Shown here piece after piece: positions 1-12,581 of a DNA stretch of 64,000 nt (its first letter is position 1; the number at the start of each line of letters is the position of its first letter). The stretch is taken from assembly GCF_019175385.1 (NCBI RefSeq), contig NC_083341.1:63893800-63957799 (forward strand), given 5' to 3'. This DNA comes from Lycium barbarum (Eukaryota > Streptophyta > Magnoliopsida > Solanales > Solanaceae). A program made the position numbers and the translations under genes. The notes beneath the pieces are model-generated. The model saw only the letters and a program-made list of their open reading frames with translations, was not told the origin of the DNA and searched no databases.

Positions 1-465
1 TTGAGAAAATGGCCAGACGAACTTCTCCTCAATTCTCAATGGCAAAAAAGTTTCTTTCTTTATTTTTTTTTATTCATAATCTTCTCCTTTTTCGTCACGA
101 CGAACTAACACAATAGCAGGAGCTATGTTCGCTGCGATTTTACTCATTACAGTTGTTTGTTTTTTAAAGGGCTTCAATAATAATCTTTGGAAAAAACAAA
201 AACAAAAAAATTGACTTTAAACAGCTATCCATCACAAATTAGAATTTGCTTTGTTATGAAAGAAAACAGGGGATTTTTTTAAGTTATGTTTAAATACTTA
301 TCTTCCTGAGTAGTCCACAATATATGCTTCAAAATAAAAGTATCTTTTTTTCATGTCAAAAGACTCTAAACTTTTGCTTTGCTTTACAAAATAAAAATGA
401 TAAAATTCAAACTTTTAACTCCTTTCTCCTGTACTAGCAGGTGAACTCTTCAAAATTTGTAGAAA
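1..465. other. AT-rich DNA upstream of the hAT pseudogene
   Basis: I see no coding region or RNA gene here. The stretch is A/T-rich with short homopolymer runs, as expected for 5' flanking or leader DNA of the hAT transposase gene that starts at 466. I could not place the terminal inverted repeat of that element. Confidence 0.4.
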
Positions 466-3324
466 ATGGATGAAGCGGAGTCTGTAGACGTGAGCACAAA
501 AGATCCTGTTTGGAAGTATACAATCTCAAATTCGAATGAGAAGTATTTTAAGTGTAAGTTTTGCAAGCAACAATGTACGGGCAGTATCAACCGACTGAAA
601 CATCATTTAGCAGGTACTCGTAACGGAATGAAGCCTTGTCCCAAAGTTCCTGGTGATGTAGCAGTAGAATGTAATAAAGTATTACAGGAGTTGAAAGATT
701 CAAAAGCTAGGCGAAATGCTACTATGGAATAAATCCGAATTGCTGCAACTGGAGGTAGTCATATTGGTGGTGAATCTGGTAACTCGTCATGTAATGACGC
801 TATATCACCAAAGCGCAGAGGTCCTATAGATAATTTTGTAAATTCTCAAGCTAGGCAAGCTACTTTGAATTCTAAATGGAAAAAAGAGGAAAGAAAATTA
901 GTTTGTCAACAGATTGGCCGATTTTTCTTCTCAAGTGGGATTCCATTTAATGTTGCAAACGATCCTTACTATTTGCCGATGTTTGACGGAGTAGAAAACT
1001 TTGGGCCAGGTTTTCGGCCTCCAACGATGCATGAGCTAAGAACATAGATACTAAAAGAAGAGGTAGCCAACATTAACAGGATGCTAGAAGAACACAAAAA
1101 TTCATGAAAGCAATATGGTTGTTCTATAATGTCAGATAGTTGGTCGGATGGAAAAAGTAGATGTTTCATCAACTTTCTTGTGAACAGCCCGGTAGGTACT
1201 TTTTTTTAAGATCTATTGATGCGTCTGATTCAATAAAAATTGGTGAGATGCTTGCATCGCATTTGAATAAAATTGTAGATGAAGTTGGGGAGGAAAATGT
1301 GGTCCAAATGATAACTGATAATGGTTCAAATTTTGTCAATGCTGGAAAAAGGATGATGGAACTTGGCCTCATATGTATTGGACCCCATGTGCAGCACACT
1401 GCATCGATCTCATGTTAGAGGATAAAAGTAAGTTGAAAATTCATCAAGAGACACTCAAAAAAGCAAAAGATGTGGTAAAGTTCATTTATGGGCATACTTG
1501 GGTGTTGGATTTGATGAGATCTTTCACGAAGAATCATGAACTTCTTCGTCCTGTTGTTACTCGTTTTACTACTGCATATCTGACTCTTCAAAGTATTCAG
1601 AAACAAAAACAAGCTCTTCGATCTATGTTCTCTTCCGAAGCTTGGAATACTTCTACATGGGCTAACAAACACGAAGGAGTGAAAACAAGAGCTACAGTTC
1701 TATTTGATCAAAACTTTTGGCCTCACATTGCTTACTGTGTGAAGAGTGTTACTCCTTTAGTGAGTGTTCTACGGGAAGTTGATTCAGAAGAGAAGCCTTG
1801 TATGGGATATATGTATCATTTGATGACTAAGGCTAAGGAAAATATAGCTTTCAATTGTGGTAATAACGAAAAAAGTATGGTCCTGTTTGGAGAAGAATAG
1901 ATGAAAGATGGACAAGCCAACTTCATTGTCCATTACATGCTGCGGGGTATTATTTGAACCCGCAATTGCGATTTGAAAATAAATTCTCTGATGAATTTGA
2001 AATCAAATAAAGTTTACATAATTGCATAGAAAGGATGTTAGATTATGATGAGAGATTAAAAGTGGATATCCAGTTAGATTCTTACGATCACTTGAGAGGT
2101 GATTTTGGGAGCCAGTTAGCCATGGATTCAAGAAAGATGCCATCTCTTGCTGATTGGTGGATGCGCTTTGGAGGTCGAACTCCAGAGTTGACAAAATTTG
2201 CTATTCGCGTCTTAAGTCTGACTTATAGCTCCTCGGGCTGTGAAAGAAATTGGAGTACCTTTGAGTCGGTAAGTGGTATGCTTTTCTTTAATTCGTATTT
2301 GTGTTTTCTATATGATGATTGATGATAACTGAATTTTTTTTCCAACATTTACTAGATTCATACGAAAAAAAGAAATAGGCTTGAGCATTGCAGGATAAAT
2401 GCTTTAGTTTATGTAAGATATAATACAAGATTAAGAGAGCGGAGCATCAAAAGAAAAATGCACAAGATTGATCCTATTTTGGTTGATGAAGTTGATTCGG
2501 ATGATGAATGGATTACTGAAAGAGAAGATCCTGTACTTCCTGAAGAACCTTCGTGGCTTGACAAGGAGAACTTATTTGATGTCGATGTTATTAAAATGGT
2601 GTCATGTACTCCGTATGAGGATGAGCTTATTCATGATACTATAATTGATGTCGGTAGTACACAAAATACAAGTGAATTCGGTCCTTTTATCAAAAAGCAG
2701 AAAGTAGCTGAAATTTCAGGTAACTTTGCCACATCTTTCTCAGTACCTTGAGAGATTTCTGCATTCTTCTCAACCACAGAGGTATCAGGTATATGAACTA
2801 ATTGCTTTTGCACTAAACCAACTGAATTTGTTTTCACTATTTCATGTATTGCAACTACTTGATTTGAGTTTCCTCCACTTGATCAGTCCCTTCCTCTAAA
2901 GCAGCAAACTTATTATTAGTTGGCACACAAATAGAGTTAGGAACAACAACTTGCACTTCTTTTCCTGCACCAGTTGATACGACTGTTGTATCTGTAACCT
3001 TTGCACCTTGATTTTGTCCAACTCCATTGCTACTATCCTGTTTGTTTCCCTTGTTGGTTCGCCATTTGTACATGTCTAGCTCTCACATCTTTTTCATATC
3101 TATCAACTACTGTTATCAAAAGAAAATATATGCTTTAATTTCATTGAAAAGATAATTTTTTGTAATTCTAAGATTTACAGAGAGGCAATTCTTCTTCACA
3201 AATTCAAATAGATGAAGGACTGCAAGATGTGGATATTGTTGATGAAGCAAGATGGACTAATACAAACACTCTGAATTTGAATGACGATGAGGATGACGAT
3301 GAACTCCACTTTGATAGCGATTGA
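466..3324 (+). pseudogene. hAT-family transposase pseudogene (BED finger, DUF659-like, C-terminal dimerisation domain)
   Basis: The gene derives from a cut-and-paste hAT transposase. The N-terminus (466-732) carries a BED-type zinc finger with CKFCKQQC followed by LKHHLAG. The middle holds DUF659-like motifs (MSDSWSDGKSRCFINFLVN near 1130-1190; WTPCAAHCIDLMLED near 1375-1420). The end carries the hAT dimerisation motif (WWMRFGGRTPEL, SSGCERNWSTFES near 2155-2268). Two introns with GT-AG borders are supported because the family reading continues across them: 2269-2355 and 2720-3184. The last exon is acidic and stops at 3322-3324. The copy is dead: in-frame stops follow residue 88 (near 730), near 1045 and near 1105, and the frame shifts near 1200, 1370, 1870 and 2005. 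The start at 466 was chosen because the BED region begins just after it. The family assignment is firm; element ends are not visible. Confidence 0.85.
2722..3073 (-). pseudogene. Antisense LINE ORF1-like fragment inside the hAT intron
   Basis: On the minus strand, within the second intron of the hAT pseudogene, two frames join into one low-complexity hydrophilic protein segment. It starts with MYKWRTNKGNKQ and contains NKFAALEEG, which resembles the tail of plant LINE ORF1 proteins. A frameshift near 2855 links it to a segment containing VQKQLVHIPDTSVVEKNAE. No domain is complete. The LINE attribution is inference from the tail motif and from a related copy at 3430-3640. It could instead be another retroelement gag-like tail. 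Confidence 0.35.
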
Positions 3325-3429
3325 CTGTGTCTGTAACAAACCTTGTCCCTCTTTTTTTTTTGTTTGTTCTTTTGATTTTTTTTTTTATCTGAATGAGTTT
3401 ATGGAAATAATAGAAAAACTCTCATCTTG

Positions 3430-3640
3430 TTTTGGAGGGGGATTTTAGCTGTATCAGTTTATTACCAAGTTGTGCATCCACATTTACCACGTCTGCAACA
3501 TTTTCTACATTATTTTGAACCACAGAAGTATAAGATACTTGCACCCACTGCTTTTGTACTAAGTCACCAACTGCATTTTTCTATTTGTTGTACTAAGTCA
3601 CCAACTGCTTTTTTCTATTTGTTGCAGGCCTTTTGACCTT
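3430..3640 (-). pseudogene. Second antisense fragment related to the one in the hAT intron
   Basis: Read on the minus strand this gives VGDLVQKQWVQVSYTSVVQ, clearly related to VGLVQKQLVHIPDTSVVE in the intron fragment at 2722-2840. Part of it (a stretch encoding the GDLVQ segment plus flanks) is tandemly duplicated at about 3580-3630. It is a degenerate repeat fragment with no complete domain. Confidence 0.35.
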
Positions 3641-3839
3641 TTTGCTCTCACGGATGAAACCTACTCTCAAGAAAATAGGCTAGATAAAGTGTATTTTTTG
3701 ATCACCTGAATGTTGAATTCCTCATTTTGTTCCCAAATGGGAGTTGATGTATTTATGCTGAACTTTCATAAGCAAACTTGTGCTTGTAAGTAGTGTATAA
3801 TGGATTGTTTTGACTAGTTTTTGTGGGAATGGAGTACAT

Positions 3840-3841
<2 letters not shown>

Positions 3842-3898
<57 letters not shown>
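3842..3898. repeat. (AT)n microsatellite
   Basis: An uninterrupted alternating A/T dinucleotide run of about 57 bases. Open frames across it are artefacts of the repeat. Confidence 0.95.
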
Positions 3899-3901
<3 letters not shown>

Positions 3902-3991
3902 CACTTATTTATAGTTTTCTTCAATTTTTATGCAATTTTACCAATTTTAAGATATTTGTTGTAATTATATTATTTTATAAAATACTCAAAT

Positions 3992-5454
3992 TTAAATACC
4001 CGTGGAGCTTACGCCCGGGCAAGGCATACGTAAAACGCCTCGCCTTACGCTCGCGCCTTTTAAAACACTGTTAGTAAGTTCCAAGTCATGCCTCAGACTT
4101 TCTATGACGGCATTCTCATGCTCAATTTTCTCCATACTTAGCATCTCTATCGTCAGCCCTCCTTCAAACCAAACAGGCTCGGATCTCGGCTGCGAGTTTT
4201 TGTCTTGGACACAGCTGTAGAGAATAGGCCTAGCAGGAATCGTGCCTTGCAAATCGGCCCTCAACTAATCCTTATACTCCACAACACAACCCAGACGAAG
4301 CACCCAGACGAAGCCTATCTTCTGCTAAGGTATCAGGACCTCAAATCATGCGACCTTTCCATTCCTGCAAACAATCCAAAGCTTTCGGTGGTCTATGAAT
4401 GTCGTAGTCAATGATGAAATCCCCCATGCCTCTAATTTCGGGTATGACTTGGATTCTCCCAAATTTTCTCAGAACCCGGGCAGGAGCATAAGGGCAAATC
4501 CCTCATATTCCCATAAGTAGCAAAAATGGACACTTTCTTCCTTTAACTATAACTTCAGTAGATACGAAGTCATGGAACATCAATTGAATGATTTCTTCCT
4601 TCAATCTGGAGAAGGTGAATGTCCAACTTTGTCTATTTTGTTCTCCTAAGTTCGGGCAAAAATCCCGAAGACTGTCCCTTTCAGCCGGCTTACTCAAGTG
4701 ATGTTCGCCCCTAACCTTGAGCATATGTTTGAAGATCCACCATTGTAGGAGTAAATTACAACCTTGGAAGTATTTGTAATGATTTCAGCAGAGACTCGGG
4801 GCTCGGTGTAAATCAGCTAATATGATTGGGGTTATGTCAAAGTATTTGGTTTCTTCTTTTTGGATTATGCCGTAAAAGATGGCATGAGTGACTAAAAGGA
4901 CTCGGGTATCTATGGCTAAGGACCAATCCTTGGGGAAGACCATAGTTCCCAAAAAGTAAATGGCGAAAGCCAAAGGTTTGGTAGCCGTCCATTCGGCAAA
5001 AGTTTTAAATTCCCCGGGATTCTCCACATTGGCTTCCAAACCCTCGGTACAACTCTTTGAAGGGTATGGTGGGGACGTGGGCCCAATTGGCGTAATTTAA
5101 AGCAACCATCCTACAAATTTGGGAGAAGGTGGGTTTTTCTGGGATCAAAGCGTTTTGGTCGGGTTTCTTTCTTTTTTTCAATTCCGAGCCTACACTAGTC
5201 AATACACCCCTAAACTCCTCCAAAGTCGGGGTCATTTCTATGTCATCCCCAAATCTGAAAACCATCCTATCTCTATCCCACAATCCGGTAATTACTTCTA
5301 TCAGTTCCTTGCAGCCGGTCATAGTCATGATGGATGTCAAATTCCCTAAATGACATGAAATTCCTCTTTTCTCTTTCGGGGACATTTGGCCCCACCAAAT
5401 CCGCAGCAAATCAGGTGTAGTCGGGACCATATCAAAACTCAAGTTGATCGACAT
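3992..5454 (-). pseudogene. Degraded extra ORF1 of a Tat/Ogre-type element (DUF7745 / plant-mobile-domain-like)
   Basis: The minus-strand frame begins MSINLSFDMVPTTPDLLRIW at 5454 and matches the Solanaceae DUF7745 / aminotransferase-like plant mobile domain. Supporting motifs are a membrane-free helical N-terminus, FRFGDDIEMTPTLEEFRGVL, then in the next frame TATKPLAFAIYFLGTMVFP and GCNLLLQWWIFKHML. Further degraded homology continues to FGRIQVIPEIRGMGDF and a short coiled-coil-like tail near 4100. The frame is broken by a shift near 5010-5040 and by stops near 4785, 4500 and below. The position, about 560 bases downstream of the Tat/Ogre primer-binding-site-like motif at 6013-6030 on the same strand, is where Ogre/Tat elements carry an extra ORF1 before gag. 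The function of the domain is unknown. It is truncated at the left, where gag-pol is missing. Confidence 0.6.
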
Positions 5455-5480
5455 CTACAAAATAGAAACCAAGGTTAATT

Positions 5481-5509
5481 CCCCCCCCCCCACCCCACCC
5501 CCACCCCCC
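5481..5509. repeat. C-rich tract
   Basis: An almost pure cytosine run interrupted by single adenines, lying in the leader between the LTR-side motif at 6013 and the ORF1 relic. It is a homopolymer expansion with no other signal. Confidence 0.8.
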
Positions 5510-6012
5510 AGGCAATGGTTTCATTCATAGGCACATTTAAACGTTTCCAAATAGCACATAATGTGATATGCGATGTTTTCGGGTCATAGACCGTACTTGT
5601 CACGGGGTAGTCTCCCTATCGGGTTTGGATACGTCTAAAATATCCAAACCACCCAGTCTACTTCTCATTTGGATTTAGTTTAGCTCTAATTTAGGCTTAT
5701 GCGAGATTAGATTTTTTCAAATTGACCTTGGACCCGAACGGACTACTCGGGGTGAACCGTTGTCGGCCGTTGGGTGACCGCACACCAACTTAACGTTCAA
5801 CGTGTTCCAAAGAAGGGGTGTTTCGGGTTTTTTAGTGAAGGCTAGACCACGATCCCGCGTGTCCCCTTTGAAACCATGTTTTTTGCCAAAAGTGGCGGAG
5901 TTTTATGATATGATATGAATGACGGTTCAAAATTTGGAAATTACACACATAAGCAAATAAATACAGTTAAAATCATATTATATTGAAACTCTTATGGCTA
6001 GAACCTAGGAAA

Positions 6013-6030
6013 TCCCCAGCGGAGTCGCCA
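6013..6030 (-). other. Primer-binding-site-like motif of a Tat/Ogre element
   Basis: The minus strand reads TGGCGACTCCGCTGGGGA directly beside the inner edge of the LTR-like sequence. I recognise this as the motif usually found just inside Tat/Ogre-type LTRs. It sets the orientation: the LTR lies to the right and the internal region (5454 to 3992) to the left, transcribed on the minus strand. The tRNA identity was not verified. Confidence 0.5.
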
Positions 6031-6572
6031 TCTTTTACAGTTCGCTTTTACGCGGGTAAGGCATAAAAGTTATTACGAGGTTGTAGGTGCTCTAATTGGA
6101 TTTTAGTGTTTTTAGAGTCGCCACCTAATTTGTTAAAGGAAAACTAGAAAATCCGGGTAAAAGAATTTTCAAGCAAGAGAGAAATCTTTTGGTACCAAAG
6201 TTTGAGATAAGGGTTCTGGTGATCCCCTAGGGAAGGTTTTATGCACCCTAATTTAAAGATCCATAGAATATGGTTGACCTACGAGCTTCAATGTGTGATT
6301 AATGTACTTATTTGTTTAAAGATGTTTTATTTTTCTGCAAAAATAAAAAAAAAATTGTCATTCTTTACGCATATCATAACTTCAAGAAAAAAATTGGAAA
6401 AAATTCCCCTTAGAAAAGGGGTTTTTGGATTTTGAAAATCTACGTAAGTGTTCAATTCACTTTATTGCCGGACTAGGACACACCAGGGATTTCTCCCAAG
6501 TATAGTCGCCACTATTCTAGTCCTAATAAAATGAGTTTAGTTCTTAGGGGTTTTTATTCCCAAGTGGAGTAT

Positions 6573-6576
<4 letters not shown>

Positions 6577-6606
<30 letters not shown>
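6577..6606. repeat. (TA)n microsatellite
   Basis: Alternating T/A run of about 30 bases within LTR copy A. Confidence 0.9.
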
Positions 6607-6610
<4 letters not shown>

Positions 6611-7212
6611 AAAAAAATCTTTAGGTCCAAAATTTATCTCTTTGAAGCCCATAAAGTCTAACCGTCTCCGCAGTCCAAAAATCCATCATACCTCCATTTA
6701 GTCCAAGTATAAATCTCTTTATTTTTTATCCATTTGGTTTTGGGCTTCCAGGCCCACATCATCCTTTATCTTCCTTATCAGAATCTTTTTTGTTACAGCC
6801 CAATTCCAGTTTTTGAAACGTACCAATTCTTTCCAAAAAAAAAAAAAGCATCCCAACCAAAAGCAATTTCTTTGATTTTGGCCAAGAATTTATTTCAACA
6901 CTGTTTTAATTCCAAAAATAATGCCAAACAACCTTTTTTTTTTAGAGTCACTACCAAAAGCTTCACTACTTTACCATTTTTGATGAAAAAAGCATTGGCC
7001 ATTATTCCTTTTCTTTGATCTTTATAGAAAAACGCCATTTTTACACTCTTTGCCATAAACCGTGTTACTTAGAACAATTGGAAAAATTTATATAAGTTTG
7101 ATTTACCGCGTGGAAAAATTTCTCGTTATCCCCGGCTTTAGAAAAGGTTTGACGACTTTCCTAAAGTACTAGACGTTTATTTCTTAGGTTCTATGCATGC
7201 ATAGGGTTCCAA

Positions 7213-7238
7213 TTTTTTTTTTTTTTTTTTTTTTTTTT
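7213..7238. repeat. Poly-T tract
   Basis: Twenty-six consecutive thymines within LTR copy A. There is no adjacent duplication that would mark it as a retroposon tail, so I treat it as a homopolymer expansion. Confidence 0.85.
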
Positions 7239-10200
7239 GCAAGAGTTTTTACAAATACACATACATAAATAAATATGAAAAATAGAGGGAAAATTCAGGC
7301 TGGTGGGCCAACCAAGCCCACTAGTAAACTATTTTCACCCATAGTTGGGCCTTCAAATAATTTTGCTTCCCTTTCTAGTTCTTCAGCGAACTCGATCAAA
7401 AGAGTGGTTGGGCCTCTGGCCGAATAGGTTTAAATGCAAGGGTGGCCTAAATGGCCCAGGTCGAACCACAGAGCACACAAAGGGATAAAGATTAGTAAAT
7501 GTCCAAGTATTTTAGAATTAAACTATAGACAATACATTAAAGGGACAAGACAAACAGGTATAGATAACTAGGAAAATAGAAATAAGGAGAAGCCCACTAT
7601 TCCAGGCCCAACTCAGATAAATAAGGAAAAACTCGAGGTCAAGATGGGCCACTTCAGCAAAACCAAAGCACACTGGGCCAAGTATAGATTTACACTCAGC
7701 ACACAAGAAGAAGCCCAACAACAAATAGGGAGAGAAAAGGCCCAAACCCAAATAAACTTGCAACAATCAAAATCAAAATTTTATACCAATGATATACTTT
7801 ACGTATACATGAATACATTCAGTCTTATATATGTGAGGATATAGATTGAATGTTCTCTGTATACTTTGGCATATCACCCAATATACATGGAAGAAAATTA
7901 ATGCATTAAGAAGAGATGAGGGGAAACAAAAATATTAAAGACTCCTTTTAAACTCATGTGAGCCAATCAGTAATAGAATTAAAGCCCAGAATCAAAGAGC
8001 AAACAGGAAAATTCATGAGGTGAATCTCTTAAGCAAAAGTAAATGGATAATACTAAACTAATGACCCTACAATATCACCAGCCAACATACCATAACTTTA
8101 CACACCCATGGAGAGATTAAAATAGCCCAAAAGGGAAAGCTCTTACCCCCTTTGTTCTTGATGCCACACAAGATCCAATGGGTTTCTAGTAACCACAGGC
8201 ATGGTAGACACCAGGGAGGGTTTGAGCTTCATCCCCAAGTGTTGTTTTGCCTCTCCACTTATGTGTTAGGCTCACATTACTTTTGGGAAATGAAGTGTGT
8301 AAATAGCAATCAACAAAACAGCCTCCTAATCCAATGTCTAGGCATTTATTTCAACAAACTTAACTATATTATTCATCATTTATATTCTATTAAGTTCAAA
8401 TAGGTCCTATAAAAAATTTAAGTATTTCTATTACTCTGTCAAGTCAAAAGCAAAAGACAATCCACAGTTGTGAATACAGAGCCAGTATGTCCAATATTAT
8501 AACCACTTAACCAATTCAAAAAGATATTCACCAAACAAACACCATGAAACATATAAGTGAATTCAAGTAATGAATGATTAATCCTCAAATAGAGACAATT
8601 AATAGCTATGAGGTGCCACACAGAGGATATCAAATAAGTAGCAATTCCCAGAACTTTTACGTTTCCAACAAAGGCAAAGTCCTTTTAAAAAAAATCCCTT
8701 GTCATCATGAGAAAGTGGGACTGTTATATTCACTTAGTAAACCTTAATGTACTCAAGTGGGATGCCTAGATATCCATTTAATTATCTTTTGTAATGAACT
8801 AGCAAACACAGTTATTGGTCTAGCATTTCATGAGAAGACAAGCACTCATTAGTGAGTAGGTGAAACCACTTAAGCCAAACAAAGTGATCAAGTATGCCAC
8901 ATAGCAGGTTATTGATTACTTAAATTAGTCTACCTTGAAATCAACACAGTAGGTGAATTTTCCAAATAAGAGGTTCAACAGTCCTCAAAGATGTTCCAAT
9001 TTTTAATCCACCAGTTCCAACTGCAAATTGAACACTTGTGCCAAAACAAAAATTCTCAACACAAAGAAACAGACCAGAATCTAAAGACATATTTTGAAAT
9101 CCAAATAGACCAACTTCCATCCAAGACCCCTTTTTAAAACACTTGTAACAGAAAAAGAAGAATGCAACCAAGCACAAAGCCAAGCAAAAGAAAAAATGAG
9201 TAGATAAGCTAAGATTAAATACTTCACCCTTAAGCAGTGTTCCAAAAGGAAGAATAACATGGTTTTAGTTTTAAACAAGGTTCTTTATTAGTCTTCAAAC
9301 CCCTATTTGAAAAATAGGGCTTAATTTGAAAAGCATTGCAGATTCATTTATCCTTAAAGTATTGAGTGAATCAGACAAAGAGCACAAAATTGGACTCAGA
9401 CAAGAAAAAAAATAGTAAGAGGATGAATCAAACATCAGATAGGACTAGTTTTTAAACATTATAAAATACTCCAAACCTATTGACTGAGATTCATAAAACA
9501 ATCAAGTAAGAGGATGAACTTAAAACATCTTATGACCAACAACTTTGAATCCATCAGATATTTAAACTTATCTACCACCCTTTTTAATCACTTAGCTAGG
9601 TAATAAACCTCATCTTCACTTAACATCATGTGACAGTACCAAACCTTTCTCCTTTTTTAGACTCAAATAAGTACGCACTTCTCAAGCTTCTAAACTAAAA
9701 AGTAATTCAGGTTCAACACTACAAACAATGTCATACTTAGTTACATTTAAAACCAACAGAATCCACAAGCTATGAAGTTTAAAAGATTAATCAAGACATG
9801 TTGCTTCACTCAACAGCAGGCAACGTAGACTTAGTTTAAGTACCATAATTTTCATGGTTGACTCTTATCCAAAACAGACTTATTTCCATAAAAAAGGGAC
9901 AGGCAAATTATAACTCATGTCATCATTTCTTAATCACAGGGCATATCATCTAATTAGTGTGGTCTAAATCCTAACACATATATATCTAATAAGCTAAGGC
10001 AGTTCATTAGCAATATATAAAGGCAAATAAGACTTGATTAAACAGGTCTTGAACTTTACCACTCATGATTGATTTAGATTCAATTTAGACTCAATAAACT
10101 CATGACTAAACCAGCTTTTGAACAACACATATCACATCTCAAACCAAGAAAGACCACAACTTAACAAGGTGATTTCAAGATACTGATTAAAACACATTGT

Positions 10201-11166
10201 CTGCATAAATTAAGGGATTACTGATTCATAACCTAATCAAATGATTTATTAGGAATCCCCTCAGGCCTATATGACTAATAAGTAGGTGCACACCAGGCTA
10301 AATAACTACCGAACTAAGTGAAACAGTATTAAACTACAACAAAACTAACGTTTATAAGGCTAAAGGCATCCTAAACAACCACAAACATCAAATATCAAAT
10401 CATACAAACAACTGGAATGTAAATGACTGGAAAAAAAAATACCTCTTTGATGCGCCGCCCTAGTCGAGTGTTTGGAATTGGAAGCTTTTATCTCCCTTTC
10501 ACCTCACAACTCAACCATAGAACAAAAGAAAAGACTCAAAAAAATTTAACTTAGGACTCAAGATCATAGTTGCAAATCAAAGTTGCCAAAACTAGAGAAT
10601 CAAGTCCTTTTTGTGGTGAATATATGTATATCTCTAAAAAAAAGTCCTCCTTTGTTTGCAAAGTTGGGGTTCTATTTATAGAACCCCTAAATCATAAAAA
10701 CCTAGGTCCAAAAATGATGTGGGACTCTGCAAATTTTAACAATAGCATGTCATTATAAACCATATCAATGTCTAAGAAAGCGAATACACAGATGAAGGGT
10801 CAGATTTAAAGTTACATCTCGGAGTTTTCGGATTGTGGTGTTGTGAGTAGATTAACGCGAGCCTAAGGTGAACATGAAGTCTTTATAAGATTACGAAGAG
10901 TATTTTATAACTTTAAGTGCGCACCATAAGATTTTAAAGTCATATAAATCAGTGAAACTAAGTTCGTTGAAGGAAGTAAAGTGTAAGTCATGTTTGAGAA
11001 GGGTTCGTAACAATTGAGATAATATTTATTTAGTAATGTCTTGACGAGGGCCAACAAGGGCTCCTTAGATGGTTAATGAAGTGTTATACAAGTGTCATTA
11101 AGGTTCCATGAGGATTGGAGGTTAAACGAATCGACGAGAGTAAGTTTCGAAATTTTTTGGATTGTA

Positions 11167-11312
11167 CGGTCATTTACACAGACCGTATAATTTATACGGC
11201 CTGTATAACTGTCCGTAGAATAATTTCAGAAGAGGGTGAACCTCTAGTGGGATTATATGGTCCAGTTATACGGACTGTATAATTTATACGGCCCGTATAA
11301 TTGGCCGTATAT
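11167..11312. repeat. Duplicated palindromic 'ccgtataatttatacgg'-type motif in the solo LTR
   Basis: Two copies of a self-complementary block (ACCGTATAATTTATACGG and ACTGTATAATTTATACGG) lie about 100 bases apart, each followed by CCGTATAA-type half sites. They could form small cruciforms or be binding sites in U3. Their function is unknown. Confidence 0.6.
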
Positions 11313-12324
11313 CCGAGTCGGGCCAGTTTTTCTAAATTTTATATATATCCGACCCTTACACTTTTATTTCATTTTTCACCTTTCCCAAACTCTTGAGAGC
11401 TCTAGAACCTTCCCATACATATATTGGACCAAACCTAAGAGAAATCAAAGATCAAATAGCAAGAATCAAGATATGCAAGTGTTGGGAGACTCACTAGGGT
11501 TTGTAGAATTCAAGAATTCCTTGGGTGTTGAAGTTAGGGTTTCACGCAAGTTGGCAACTTGATCCAAAGTTGATTCCTATGAGATAAAATGTTAGTTTTC
11601 ATGTTATTAAGCATGCTTGGTTGTTGAATAACTTGGGTGAGGGAAGAAAGTAGAAGATGAAGTTCAAAGACAGAATTAATGATATTTTTTAGTAGTAAAT
11701 TAACTTGAGTTATGATTCTTAGTATGCTATGAGTATAATCTTGTTGTGGGTGATACTAATAATGTTGAGGAAGTATTTTATGCAAGTAAATATGGTGTTA
11801 TGTTGTAGTTATTGTTATGAATGATCTTGGAAAGGAGTTTCAAGGATTGAATGCTTAACTTGAATGAAGCCTCTCGATTTTGGTATTGTTAATAATGTCA
11901 TTGTGTTTGGGAGTTTTTTTGGAATTTGGTAGAAGTGGAAGAAATAGGAGAAATGCTGCCCAATTTTCGTTAGCTCATGAATCATACTAGTTTGAACTTC
12001 AGAGTGTCTTTAAGACTTAACATTGGTAAGAATCCTTTTAAATGTAGATTTCTCAAGCTTAGGAGGTGAACGTAAGTAGTTAAGAAGACGTAAAAGGTAT
12101 GTAAGGCTAACCCTTCTTCTTAAGGCATGTTCCCATTTGTCGTATACCTTCACGTGAATTCCATAATGTCTTCCATGAAGACTTCAATTCCTAGAATCAC
12201 TAAAGCCCACAGTTCTTGATATTCTCATGATACTATTGGTTCCATCCTATGATAGTTGATCCTCTAAAGAAAGATATAGCGATAGTGAAGATGATGATGA
12301 TGATGTTGACGATACTTATGTACT

Positions 12325-12326
<2 letters not shown>

Positions 12327-12372
<46 letters not shown>

Positions 12373-12538
12373 TATTAAGTAACACCAAGCTTATATGGCC
12401 GGGTATGATATCTATTGCGCGCGCACCACTGCAGTTGGGTACGGATAACACTGAGCCTTGGTACGGCCAGGTATGTATAACATCGAACCTTGTCATGATC
12501 GGGTATGTAAGACACCGAACCTCTATGGTCGGGTATGA

Positions 12539-12578
<40 letters not shown>
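12327..12578. repeat. Tandem ~40-bp repeats bracketed by two (TA)n tracts
   Basis: Two alternating T/A runs (12327-12369 and 12542-12578) enclose three or four degenerate units, each ending in a form of GGTCGGGTATG preceded by CCGAACCT. Related units occur in the same relative place in the other Tekay LTRs (16190-16500 and 22140-22312), so this is a variable-number block of the LTR family. Confidence 0.7.

Positions 12579-12581
<3 letters not shown>

Noticed and set aside
7518..9278. Hydrophobic minus-strand frames of 64-82 residues
   Set aside because: Scattered in LTR copy A without homology, start context or conservation; AT-rich LTR DNA gives such frames by chance.
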